Shown here one piece after another: positions 35,976 through 47,787 of a stretch of DNA of 64,000 nucleotides (within the stretch, counting starts at the first letter, position 1; each line of letters opens with the position of its first letter). A model generated the notes under the pieces. It was not told the DNA's origin and searched no databases. It saw only the letters and a program-made list of their open reading frames with translations. The stretch is taken from the NCBI GenBank assembly GCA_028455995.1, contig JABELC010000006.1:2108001-2172000 (forward strand), given 5' to 3'. Origin of the DNA: Scleromitrula shiraiana. Its lineage: Eukaryota > Ascomycota > Leotiomycetes > Helotiales > Sclerotiniaceae. A program made the position numbers and the translations under genes.

Positions 35976-38188
35976 GGTTTTTTTTTGGTGGTTGTTTGGT
36001 GTAGGGTGTAGGGTGTAGGGTGTAGGATATAGGGTGGAGGTGTTGATTGAATCGTATGTATGTATGTATGTAATTAGGTACCTAGGTATGAGGTTCGTGG
36101 TTGTGTGGATACTCCTCGTGGCAATAATGATGATGAAAAGATGCGATGACGAAGTCAAAGCCTCACAAACATGCACGATCGGGTATAACCGAGGTACCAA
36201 CAAATCAAATCAAATCAAATCAAATCTTACCAAATCAAAATCAAAATCAAAATCGAGATAAAAAAGATTAGGTTAGATTAATAAATCGAGATCTATATTA
36301 CTTCCGTATATTATATTCGATTAAATGACATGACATGACGTTGACCTAAGTAGATCTAGTCGATTAGGTTTTTCACATATTATTTTATGGTAATATATTA
36401 TAGGGGGCTGATATCATATCAGATCATATTATTTGAAGATTGAGATTGGAAAAAAGATAAGATCGATTGATTAACTACATAGTACCTAGGTTAGTAGAAC
36501 CAGAACTAGAGCTAGCACTAGAATTAGAATTAGATCTAGAATTAGAATTAGAACTAGAATTAGATTTTTGGTACCTGCGTCAGATTGATGAAAAAAAAAC
36601 TCCACTCTTCAATATTTGGTTTGGTTTCTTTTTTTTTCATTATTGAGGGAATGAGGGAACAGGGCTGAATTTCAAGTTTGTTTCCCCCCTCACCCCAGGG
36701 CTAGATTCTATCCAAGGCTGTATTTGGATTCGGGTTTCGTGGGCGCTATTCATCGGACTTTTTTTTTTCCTTTTTTCACGATTCATAGGGTTGCAGCCTA
36801 ATAAGGCATTTATTTACATGATTCTAGCTGATAAAATTGAATCACTACTAAATAACTCTATGCAAGGACGAAAACGTCTATTTTTGGTAATTGTTATGAT
36901 TGTTTTGGGTAATTTTTTTCATGTTGGTTCAATGTTTGGCGCATCACATCAATCACATTTTTTGGGGGTATTGTTTTTTTGTACCTGGATTTTCTTTTGG
37001 GGATCCTGGTTGAGAATTATAAATAGTCTCTTGGATAGTATTTTTATGTAAATCTTTTTTTTTTTCGTCATGCCGTTGCGAATGCGATGTGATTGTTGTG
37101 GGCGGGTAGGTACGAATGAACGATAGGGTAGGTACAGTAAGGTAGGTATTATCACTATGCCATCTAGCTAGATAGCTAGCTAGAGAAAGCTGGAGCTGGA
37201 GTAGAGCTTTGAATGGTTTCAATTACATCTGAAGTTTCGAGGGAGGTAGATGGGGTAAATCGTTGAATGCAATGAAACAAAACGGATATAATTCATATAT
37301 TTCGTAAACAGAAATATATTAAGAAATATATTAGATGAATAATAATAAAATCAATTATCTATTCATAATTGAATACATAATTGAATACATCATGATCATT
37401 TCATCTATTCTCATCTTCATCTTGATATTCATAATTCAATGTTCAACTGCTATACTAGATAACCGAAAACAATGTAATTGACATGGTTCTTTCTTTCACA
37501 CATCACATTTTACCAGCCTTCTTATTATTATTTCTCCAGACTTCATCATAAAAACTTCAGCCACCTCTTTTCCCTATTCTCTTTGTAGACAGACCTTCAA
37601 TCTCTCCCCTCCTCCTCCTCCTCCTCCTTCTTATAGGTAAATCAGTTAATCAACTTACTTGAGAGGACCCGTTTCATCATTTTTACAATCAACATTCTTT
37701 TTCTTTTTCTTTTTCTCTTTCATTTTCTCTCCAACTTTTCCTCAAATCATTTCTCTTTAAAATCTCGAACATCTCCAATTTATTTCTTTCCCTTGTCCAA
37801 TGTCGTGGTCGAATATGTTCTACTTCTACTACTTTTAGCCAACTACTCTCCTCGTAAGCTCAATACGTACTCATCACTTAAAAATATCTTGTTCAAAAAT
37901 TGATATCTCTCATATAATCCAACCATTCATTTCAATCTCAAACAATGCTCAGCTAGAAAGAGAAAGCTAATCTAGCTACTATACAATCATCCATCCAATA
38001 CTGGTACCAAACTATTGTCGAGTCGGAAATTCAACGAATCAACCCCCCACCACAGCACAGCCTTACCAAACTAAAGTAACTAGACCTATATCAAATAATT
38101 ATTTACTTCGAAATTTAATTTTCCTCCTTCTTCAATTGGACAATAAAAGACAAGGCTTTAATTTTCTTTATTTTAATATATCTTCACC
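35976..38188. other. Divergent intergenic region, no gene seen
   Basis: 2.2 kb between the TMEM234-like gene (minus) and the C2-domain gene (plus). It has a GTAGG-type repeat near 36000-36030, a run of AATCA units near 36200-36230, an AGAATTAGAATT-like stretch near 36500-36560 and, before the C2 gene, a long pyrimidine-rich leader with CCT repeats (about 37605-37630). The frame at 36791-37051 is hydrophobic but unlike any family known to me. Confidence 0.45.
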
Positions 38189-41100
38189 ATGTCAACCAAA
38201 CCAAAATTGGCTGGCATGCATACGGCTGGAATATTTTCTGATATGACAGTTGATGGTCCTGAAATTGGTACTTTGGTTGTCATTGTAGATCGGGCAAAGA
38301 ATTTGCCAAATCGAAAAACAATTGGAAAGCAAGATCCATATTGTGCTGCAAGACTTGGTAAAGAAGCAAAGAAAACCGAAACTGACAAGAGAGGAGGCCA
38401 AACTCCAAGATGGTAGGTACTTGAGTTCTGAGAATCTTGCTTTAGATGAGGTTCTAATAAAATTATCTAGGGATCAAGAATTACGATTTACAGTTCACGA
38501 CTCGGCGGATTATTATCAATTGAAGGTCTCAGTTTTTAATGATGATAAAAGAACGGATTTAATTGGCGAAACTTGGATTGACTTGAGAGAAGTCATTATT
38601 CAAGGAGGTGGACAGAGTGATGTTTGGCATAACTTGAATTGTAGGGGGAAATATGCCGGAGAAATCAGAATTGAAATCACATACTACGATATAAGACCAA
38701 AGCCGGAGAAACCTGAGAAGAAGGAGACGAAGCCGAGTCCCACGTCAAATGCACCGATTGTAACAGATATTGGAAGTATAAGTGGAACAGGGAGTGTCAG
38801 TGGAACTGGTAGAGAAGGTGTTGGTGGACCAAGACAATTGAAGGCTGTTAAGAGACGACCATTACCTTCTGATCAAATTACTGGAGCTCCTGCTCAACCA
38901 CCTGTTGCTGCTCCCGCACCACTTCCAGCTACAGCTCCTATACCTACAGAACATGTTCAAACTCCTCCGCGAGGATACCAACCACCGTCTGTAGCGGAAC
39001 ATAACCCAACCCCTCCTCGTGGATATCGAGATTCCCCTTCTGCCATACCTGATCATGTTCAGACTTCCCCACGTGGTTACCAAAATCCACCAACAGCGAT
39101 ACCTGATCATATGCAAACACCTCCACAAAGTTACCAGATGCCGAATTCCATGCCGGAACATATGCAGTCCTCACCAAGGGGATATCAGAATCCTCCGGTC
39201 ATTCAGGATCACATGCAAGCTTCTCCTCGTGGGTACCCAAGCCCTGCTGAGCAGGTTCAATCACAACGTGGATATCATAGCCCTGTTGTGACCCAAGAGC
39301 AAGCCCATACTCCACAGCAGCGAGCTTATCAAAGCAATGGTTTTATACCCGATCAATCTCCCTTGCAAAGAATGGAATACAATGCACCCCCAGCTAGGTA
39401 TGCTCAGCAACAGGGATACGATATTAGCCCAGGTACAAATGGATACGGTATGGGAGTCTCACCAAGTTCTCAACCTATGTCAAATGGTGACAGATATGAT
39501 ATGTACGATCCAATGGCCAGAAATGAGTATGAACAAGATCACGATATGGCACAACATCCATCACATCAGGATAATTTCGACCAATATAGTCCTAGACGGA
39601 TGACTTATGATTCTCCACAGCATGATCCATATGACCTTCCAATGAGTCCTGGACCTCCACCTCCACCGCCAGCTCATGCACGTAAGTCTGTAGGCTCAGT
39701 GCCTATTGCTCAACCAAAGGCAACCCATGGACGGCCAGTCAGCAGGGGAAATCCAAACCCTTATGAGACATCTCATGATGACATGCATCGCCGTTCAATG
39801 CCAACATATTCTCAATCTCCTTCATCTTATCAGGCTTACAGCCCAAACAAGAATGATGATCAGTTTCGAAATTCCAGGAATGGAAATTCATATCATCCTA
39901 ACCCTCGTCATCATTCTTTTGATTCGAGATATACTGGCAGCCACGAGTCCATGCAACCTACAGTTGAGGATGCTCCTCCTACACCAGCACCTGGCCCACA
40001 CTATGCCGTTACGCACAGAGGCAGTGCACCGAATGCCTTACAGCAACAGCCAATACCACGTGATGAGTCATACGATCATGATCCATCACCAGCACCATTG
40101 AATTTGAGAAACAGACCAAGTCGCAATAGCATTTCGACTGTTAACACCCAACAATATTCAAATGGTTCTTTAGGATATCCAGCATCTAGCTCAATTTCTT
40201 CTATGATGGATGGTGGTTCTGTTTCCTCACGAACACGTCATGATAGAAGCCAGTCTGTGAATGAGATGAGTGCAGACTATGGTTTGCCTGAGATGCCACC
40301 AACTCTGGTACCAGGAATGGATCCAATGATTGCGAAGGAAATCTCGGATCGAATTTATAATGAGAAACGTGCAAGCTATAACCAAAATGGGGCAAGCTCT
40401 CAGCGTGGAAGACACCAGGAAAGACAACAGTATCAGCAAAGTCAACAACCTCCTGTTTCTTACCATGATGCTGCAGCTATGGTACCATATTCTCCTCCAG
40501 GTTCTCAATATGATGATCGACAGAGTAGGTATTCTACTTCAACTGCAATGGTGCCTGTTAAACCCAGAGGTGTCTCACCAAATCCTGTGAACAGAAGAGC
40601 AGTCTCTCCAAATCCTGCTATGGATAGAAGGGGAGTTTCACCAAACCCAATGGATAGGAGAGGAACATCACCAATCCCTCCAATGAATCGAAGAGGTGTT
40701 TCTCCTAATCCCTCGGTTATGAGGAAGTCTATTAGTCCTGCTCCAGAGGCAAGACGGTTATCTGGCATAGCCTTTGGTCCAGACTCATATGATGTGTTTA
40801 ACCCAAACTTGACTGGATCAAAATCTGCGAATTCATTAAGCGCTGCTTATGATTCTAAAGATGATGCGGATGCAAAGATTATCACTCACGATGGTAGAGA
40901 AATCGATCCTAGTGATCACATTCCCGAATCTAATTACGCACCACTTCTCGAACAAAAGCCTTCAAAATATCCTGCTCAAAAAACCGACCGCAATTATCGT
41001 CCCTCCCCAACTCAACAACCCGCTGCCACGACTCGAAAACTCGCCCATAGACAAACAGGTAGACCCCAATCAATGGCCGTCTCCTCCCCCATCTACTTCA

Positions 41101-41489
41101 GCGGCGGCACCCCCGACCACCCACCCGCCCAAACAGGCCGCAACAAACTCCAAAAGAAAGCAGCCCGAATGCCCGCCCACCCCGCCTACCATTCCAGCCC
41201 CGCTGTCCCCATATACCAAGACCCAAGTTACAACACCTCATCCCGATCAATTGGACAAAGACCCTCAACAGCAGAATACGCGAATGAAAATTTCCCGCCC
41301 CAGAATTATGCGTATGGTTCTAGTCCGGGTGGTGGAGGGTATAGAGGACCGCCGGCTGTACCGGCGAAGATACCGATGGCGTTGCCGGCTCCCAGGGGGG
41401 CGGGGGGCGTGGGGGATTCGTGGGCTCTTCTGGAGGAGATGAAGAATATTGATTTGGGGAGTGGGAGGGCTAGGAGGAAGGGGTATTGA
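38189..41489 (+). CDS. C2-domain protein with long proline-rich tail (Inn1/Fic1-like architecture)
   Basis: There are two exons, 38189-38412 and 38471-41489; the splice joins PRW and DQELRF, giving 1,080 aa. An N-terminal C2 domain covers about residues 25-165 (GTLVVIVDRAKNLPNRK, GKQDPYCAARLG, TPRW-DQELRFTVHDSA, YYQLKVSVFND). The remainder is disordered, Pro/Ser/Tyr/Gln-rich. It carries a family of about seven PRGYQ-type units at residues about 230-335 and a VSPNP/RRG repeat near 768-838. N-terminal C2 plus PxxP tail is the layout of yeast Inn1 and fission yeast Fic1, which work at the contractile ring and septum through SH3 partners. Filamentous fungal members are longer. Orthology is inferred from architecture, so no symbol is given. 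Confidence 0.8.
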
Positions 41490-42681
41490 TATATCTGATC
41501 TAATCTAGCTTGGTGAGGTTTGGATTGGGCTTGTGAAATAATCGCATCATATCAACATTTGATAATGTGTATTATTCCTATGTATAATTAATATGGTTTG
41601 GTTTGCGAGATTTTTCTTCTTTCTTTCTTTCTTTCTTTCTTCCTCTGTAGCTTCTTTTCTTCTCATTTTTTCTCTCTTCTTTTCTCTTCTTTGCTTTCAT
41701 TTCTTTCTTCATCAATGTTCTATTAGATGGACGGATGGATCATATCATATTTTGGTCGATGAGCGCTGGGATAATCTCCTAGCCTTATTCATATATGCAT
41801 GCCCGCGCGCTTGTTTACTTGTTTTTGCATGGAACTATAGAATGGGGTCGGCTTGGCGTTCTTTTTTTCTTGGATTTGGGCCTGGGTTAGGTTTGGGGGT
41901 GGGATGGGATAGGGGACTGGGGGATTGGACTGGGGAATTGGGGATTGGCATGGTTGACTGGTGGGATGGAATGGGATGGGATGGGTTGGGTTGGGTGGAA
42001 AGAAAATATTTGGTATGGTATGGTATGGTATGGAATCGCACTGCGAGCGGGTGGTTGGAAAGCAAAGAAAGGGTGGTGGATGCATGGATATGAAGAATGA
42101 AAAATGAATGCATGGATGATAGATGTGTATTATGTATGTATGTATATGAGAAATACGAAAAACAAATGAAAGAAAAATAAAAATAAAAATGAAAACGAGA
42201 ATTCAGATATAAAAGTCTTTGATTCAATATTGATTGTGCTGTTTTGCATTGTTTTGTTTTGTATTGTATTGTTTCGTATCTACATACCTCAAATCCTTGA
42301 CCTGGCTTGAAACCCATCCATCCATCCAAGCATGTATGTAAGCATGTATGTAAGCATGTAAATAAGTAAGTAAGTAAGTAAGTAAATAATTAAATCCTAT
42401 GGTATCCTGTCTGTCTGTCTGCTCGCTCGCTCGCTCATTATGGCATAATGTAGGTAGGTAGGTAGGTAGGTAGGTAAGTATATAGCTATAGTACCATATA
42501 CTAGCTATTGTAGAGTAGATATTCCCATTTTCCATTTTCCATTCTCCATTTTCCATTTTCCATTTTGCATTTTGCATTTTTCATTTTTCATTTAACTTCT
42601 TTCATTTTTCATTTCATCTTCTTTCATTTTTCATACGAGATATATCCATCCATACCTCATTCATCCATCCCATCGACCTAC
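41490..42681. other. Convergent intergenic region, no gene seen
   Basis: Between the 3' ends of the C2 gene and NASP. Contains TTTC runs (about 41625-41640), GGGATGG units, a TATGG run (about 42013-42032), AAGT units (about 42365-42385), GTAG units (about 42450-42477) and a CATTTTC-type heptamer array (about 42525-42600). Confidence 0.5.
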
Positions 42682-44294
42682 TTATTCCCCAATCTTACCA
42701 GCTTCGGCTGCGATATCAGTAGTGGGTTCTTCGACTTTAGCTTTCTTTGACTTTTCTTCTACCTCGGGTTCGTCGACAATATCGTCGGCTTTTCTCTTTC
42801 CACTATTGACTTCGCTTTCGCCTTCGCCCTCACCCTCAGCCTTCTCATTCTCATTCTCATTCTCATTCTCATTCTCATTCTCATTCCTATTCTTTTTCTC
42901 CTCCTCCCCACTCTTTTCCTCCTTCTCCTCCTTCACCTCTTTCTTCCTATGTCTAACCAACCCACTCAAATCCTTCGCGCCCCTAATCTTCTCCTCCGTC
43001 CCCTTTCCCATCCCCAACCCCTCCTCCTCCCCCTTCCCACTCGTCCCCACCCCCAAAATCCCCCTCAAATCCACCGGCGGCGCCCTCAGCTCCTTCAGCC
43101 GTAATTCCATATCCCCAATCAGCGCCTTAACATCCTTGATGCGCTCCCGCGTCACATCATTATCATCGGGTGAATGCGTACTCGCGAGTTCGATTTCTTT
43201 GTTTTGGAGCTTGAGTTTGGTGCTGCGGATTGCGAGCTCGAGTTGCGTGACGGCTTCGTCGCGCTGGGTTTGGTTGATTTGGGTTTCTGTTTGCGTTTGG
43301 ACGGTGGCATTGGGATTGGTGTCGTTGGGGGTGTCGGGGGAGTCCGATGTATGTGTTATGGAGGCGAATTCTAGGGCGAGGGAGAGCTTGAAATGGGCTT
43401 CGCTTATTTGGGAGGAGTCTTCTGGGAAGAGCGATTGTTTTAGGGTGAGGGAGGAGCGGAAATCGGCGATTGCGGAGGGGAATCTAGATGGGGGTTAGTA
43501 TTTTTTGAACTGGTAGATGGAGAGATGGAAAGATGGAAGGATAGATTTATTTACCTTTCATTCTCAAGTGATATTTCACCTAATAAATCATGTGTATCTG
43601 CAAGTCTTTCTTTAATATGCGTCGTCATTGCCGAATCACCTGTTTCTTTTCCTTTTCCTTCACTCTCATCTGGTTGTTCCAATCGTCTTGTAAATAGTAA
43701 ACGAGCCAAATCGAGAACTTCAAATGAAGCGGCCAAATCATCATTATCTTCATCCTCTTCATCTTCATCACCCTCTTCTTCCTCATCGTCATCAGAATCT
43801 TCAAAATTCTCATCCCCGGTAAATGTAAATAGCGGTTGTTTTGGTTCCGAATCTTCTTTCTTTGTAGCGCTTGAACTAGATGCACCTTCATTCGCGGCCG
43901 CCGCAACAGCACTCTCGATGATTTTCTCCTCCTTCCCCTCAGCTTTTTCACCCTCTACCTCTTCTTTAATACTCCCCATCTCCTCCTCCTTCTTCACACT
44001 CTTCTTCTTTTTCTTCTCCTTCTCCTCACTTCCTCCAGCCTTTCCACCCAACACATTACTACTAGCCTGCGCAACCTTAAAAAGCGCTCTCCCGTACAGA
44101 AATAAGATCTCCGCATTCTCAACTGCCATCTCGCCATTTATCTCGGCTTGGAGTTCCGCGGCTTTCGCATAATGGTCTACGGCTTCTTCGTAGTGCTTTT
44201 GAGCGTATTCGGAGGTTCCGCGTGCGCAGTAATCGGCGAGGGTTACGCGCGAGGAAAGATATTCTTCTTGATCGGTGGGGGCGGTGGAGGTCAT
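42682..44294 (-). CDS. NASP: Histone H3-H4 chaperone NASP/Sim3/Hif1 (SHNi-TPR)
   Basis: There are two exons, 44294-43555 and 43483-42682; donor GTAAAT, acceptor CTAG; 1,542 nt give 513 aa. The N-terminal TPR reads YAQKHYEEAVDHYAKAAELQAE, followed by AVENAEILFLYGRALFKVA. A long acidic insertion (EDSDDDEEEEGDEDEED) is followed by LEVLDLARLLF and LADTHDLLGEISLENERF-PSAIADFRSSLTL, crossing the splice with a second TPR, and a SEAHFKLSLALE repeat. This interrupted TPR with acidic insert is the signature of the NASP/Hif1/Sim3 family, which binds H3-H4 and hands them to assembly or centromere factors. The C-terminus has an (Asn-Glu)n run from a CATTCT microsatellite and a bipartite basic motif (KRKADD..KKAK). 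It is divergent from DPB2. Confidence 0.92.
42842..42890. repeat. (CATTCT)n coding hexamer array
   Basis: About eight hexamer units inside NASP exon 2, encoding alternating Asn-Glu on the minus strand. Confidence 0.9.
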
Positions 44295-44630
44295 TGTGAT
44301 TGATTGACTGATTGTTTTGATGGATTGATGGATTGATGGGAGAATTGAATTGAATTGAGTTGAATTGAATTGTTTATAGATTATTTTGTCGGTTGACTGA
44401 TTTACTCGTATTGATAAAGATTCTTTTTAGGAATTGATGGAATTGATTTAGAAAAGATTGATCTTATATCAACTTAACAGTTTGCGACAAAAAGTGAGTC
44501 GAGGTTTAAAGCTGAAGAGAGCTTGAATTTTGGAGCTTTACAGAGTTCTTAGTGTCTAATTGGTGTGGGTTTACAGGGATCTTTTGCACTACCAGCGCGA
44601 TAATGAAAACCACTTTAGAACTAACCTTTC

Positions 44631-44647
44631 ACGCGTTAACAACGCGT
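44631..44647. promoter_or_regulatory. Paired MluI cell-cycle boxes in the NASP-DPB2 promoter
   Basis: Two exact ACGCGT hexamers at 44631-44636 and 44642-44647, starts 11 bp apart, about one helical turn. They lie 137 bp upstream of the DPB2 ATG and 337 bp upstream of the NASP ATG. ACGCGT is the MCB bound by MBF (Mbp1/Swi6-type) and drives G1/S genes in yeasts; budding yeast replication genes including DPB2 are known MCB genes. No other ACGCGT was noticed in intergenic DNA of this window. Confidence 0.7.
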
Positions 44648-44783
44648 CTCACTATGTTAATGCTGATGCTGATATCGATTGACATATGAAATGTATGACA
44701 ATATTTCAAACGAATTGATCCCACGATAGACAGTACGATATTACCAAACGAAGATTTTGGAGATCTGAAATCAATTTGAAGAT

Positions 44784-47265
44784 ATGAGTCGACCTAATAA
44801 TAAAGAGAAATCAAAAGCAGTTCCATTATTTAGACCTCCTGCAACCCCCGCCAACAAATTAAATCCAATACCCTCATCATCTCCAGCTTTCGCAACTCCA
44901 GTACACCCCATAAGACCACTCAATGTCGCCCCAAAAGCGAGCATTCTACCTATATTATTACCCCCTGCGACATTAAGACCATTGGCTTTTAGAACCTTTA
45001 CAAAAAAACATAGTTTGACTTTGACATCCTCGGCGCTGCAAGTACTAGCTACATTTATCGGGAAGCATTGTGGGACGGGATGGCGAGAAGAAGGATTGGC
45101 AGAGCGGGTATTGGAAGAGGTGGCAAAGAGTTGGAAGAATAGAAGTGGTGGGGTTATAGTTGATGGAGATGGATCGGAATTGAAAGATATATTGAAAAGT
45201 TTGGAGGGTAGTATGAGTGGTGGGAGAGTTGTTGCTGCAGGAAGAGAATTAAGTCGGCAGAATAGTTTGGTTTTGGGTTCGTCACAACATGGGGAGGTTC
45301 AGCATACAAGACTTGGATTACGGCCTGGCAATGTTGCAAGAGAGGATAGTCAGTCGAGTTTGGGTATATCGATGTTGGAGGTGGACGATGAGGACGATGA
45401 GGATGGACTCAAGGGCCCGAGAAAATGGTTAAAAGTTATTGATGCTTTTGAACAACCGAGACTTGTTTACAATGTTGCTAAGAAGCACTTTGATAGGTTT
45501 ATTGAATCCATCTTTTTGCTTTTGGATATTCGTCTGACATTAAGCCTATAGAGATACATCCAAACCATCGTTATTCCCACCCGCTTCTCATAAAACACTT
45601 CTCTTTCAAAATCGATATAACATAATACATCAACGTCTCCTCCGTAACGAATCCTTCCAAACTCCTACTTTCCAAGGTAGCAAAGCCACATTACAACGTG
45701 GTTCTTCCTCTCTTTCCACACTCCAACAATCCTACAAATTAACACCTATCGCCAATCTCCTCGGCCGCAATCACTCCACTCATATGCTTCTCGGACTCCT
45801 CTCTATTTCCCCCACCGGTACTTTGACGATCAACGATCTAACCGGAAGTATTGCGCTCGACCTCTCCCACGCCCACTCCATCCCCACCGACGGCGCATGG
45901 TTCGCTCCTGGGATGATCGTCCTCGTAGATGGCACCTACGAAGAAGACGAAACAAACGCCTCTTCCACACTCGGCGGTAATGGTGGCGTAGGCGGTACTA
46001 TATCCGGAAAGTTCATCGGATTCTTCATCGGTCACCCGCCCTCTGAACGTCGTCACGTTACACTGGGCACCGCAGGAGAAGGGGAAACCACGGCCGGTGG
46101 AGGGTTCGGCTGGGTAGATTTTCTAGGCGTAGGAAGTGAACGAGCACTCGGAAGTAAAATGCGAAGATTAGAGCAAAAACTTCTTAAACCACCCCCGCCA
46201 CCTCCATCTCCCGAAGATGACGAAGACCAAGACCCTCCACCTCCTTCTCGTGGTCGTGTCATCATTCTCGGTGATATCCATCTTGATGTCCCTCAAACCC
46301 TTCAGGCGCTCAAAAAGATCCTCTCAATCTATGCCTCTGAACCCGAAGGCTGCGTCCCCATAACCTTCATCCTCCTTGGCCCATTTGTGTCACATGCCGT
46401 ACTCGCACGAGGCGGATCCGGCGGCTCCATAGAATACAAAGAATATTTCGATTCGCTCGCAGCCTTGTTATCCGAATATCCCACCATTCTAGCCCATTCG
46501 ACTTTTGTATTCGTGCCCGGAGATAACGATGCATGGGTATCGTCATTCTCCGCCGGGGCAGCTGTGCCACTTCCTAGAAAAAGTGTACCGGATATGTTCA
46601 CCAGTCGGATTAAACGAGCATTTGGGGTAGCGAATGCAGAAGCTGAGAAGGAGAATGGGAAGAAGGGAGATGGAGTTGCTATTTGGACGAGTAATCCTTG
46701 TCGACTTAGTTTGTTTGGGATGGGATGCGAGATTGTTTGTTTTAGAGATGATATTAGTGGTCGGTTGAGACGAACCGCTGTTGGACTCGGTTCGGCTAAT
46801 AAGAAAAATTCGGAGGATATGGATGAAGACGGAGATGAGAATGGAGATGGGAACGAAAATATCCCAAACGACGACGACGACAACGATCATAGCAAACCCG
46901 ACCAAGAAGGCGACATAACCATGTCACCCAATTCAAATTCCAAACCAAAAGATCCCCCCCTCGACCCCGACACCCACACCGCCCGCAAACTCACCAAAAC
47001 CCTCCTAGACCAAGGCTTTCTCTCCCCCTTCCCCCTCCATATCCGTCCTCTCCACTGGGATTACGCAGCCGCGCTCAATATCTATCCGTTGCCTACGGCT
47101 CTTATACTATGCGATGCGGATGCCCCCGCGTTTGCGCTCACGTATGAAGGGTGTCATGTTATGAATCCGGGGAGCGTGGTTGCGAGGGGGAGGAGGGGGG
47201 TGGCGAGGTGGGTGGAGTATGGGGTTTGGGAACGGGTGGGGAAGATTAGGGAGGCGGTGTTTTAG
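44784..47265 (+). CDS. DPB2: DNA polymerase epsilon subunit B (DPB2)
   Basis: There are two exons, 44784-45496 and 45552-47265; the 55-nt intron has GTTTAT donor, CTGAC branch and CTATAG acceptor. The total of 2,427 nt gives 808 aa. The N-terminal helical domain (LRPLAFRTFTKKHSLTLTSS) is followed, after the splice, by SLFPPASHKTLLFQNRYNII, RNHSTHMLLGLLSISPTGTL (OB-fold region), then a phosphoesterase-like domain: VIILGDIHLD, FILLGPFVSH, FVFVPGDNDAW and a C-terminal CHVMNPGSV. This is the B-subunit order; the phosphoesterase fold is catalytically inactive in this family. A variable acidic loop (NENIPNDDDDNDH) interrupts the domain near residue 690. Dpb2 is essential for CMG assembly and pol-epsilon function. 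The G1/S promoter elements upstream agree with this role. Confidence 0.93.
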
Positions 47266-47787
47266 GGGTGGGGTTGGTTGGTTTTGGTGAAGTGAGGGTT
47301 TGGAGATTTGGAGGTTAGATGATGAATGATGGATGTATATTTAGATACCTAGCTAGATGAAATTATGATATCAAATGATAGTATAGTTAATAAGTGTATT
47401 TCTGATTTTGATGTTCTTTGCAAGACGATAATTGAACATGTATTGTACATCAGATAAATAACCAAATGGGAGGTTCGTCATAGAGCTAAATTCATTTGCA
47501 TTCATATGAGCTAATGCCCAAAGCATAAATGTTAAACTCCATACCCTAATTGCGCCCCTAACATTGACACCAGACTCCACGTTATGAGTATACATATTGC
47601 AACGTGACGTAACAGAATACAACCTGGTTAATCATCTCAGTAAACATATGATCTCGTATGCGTTCGTTCATATATATGTCCATCGATTCATCCCAACTCT
47701 TTATCACATCTTATCATATCGCATCTCGCATCATTCTATACCATCCTCGAACATGTGCATTGATGCATCACCCATCCCAAATCCATG
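47266..47787. other. Convergent intergenic region, no gene seen
   Basis: A 522-bp spacer between the DPB2 3' end and the transporter 3' end. AT-rich with no notable repeat or coding sequence. Confidence 0.45.

Noticed and set aside
35996..36030. GTGTAGG repeats resembling telomere sequence
   Set aside because: The unit is GTGTAGG, not TTAGGG, only about four copies, and lies in the leader of the TMEM234-like gene.
36791..37051. Hydrophobic 86-aa open frame
   Set aside because: AT-rich sequence, no splice partner, no family resemblance; such frames arise by chance in T-rich DNA.
40201..40768. Antisense frames within the C2-domain gene
   Set aside because: Shadows of repeated Pro/Ser codons; the plus frame is continuous over 1,000 residues.
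42722..43498. 258-aa Ser/Phe-rich frame antisense to NASP
   Set aside because: Mirror of the acidic Lys/Glu-rich NASP coding sequence.
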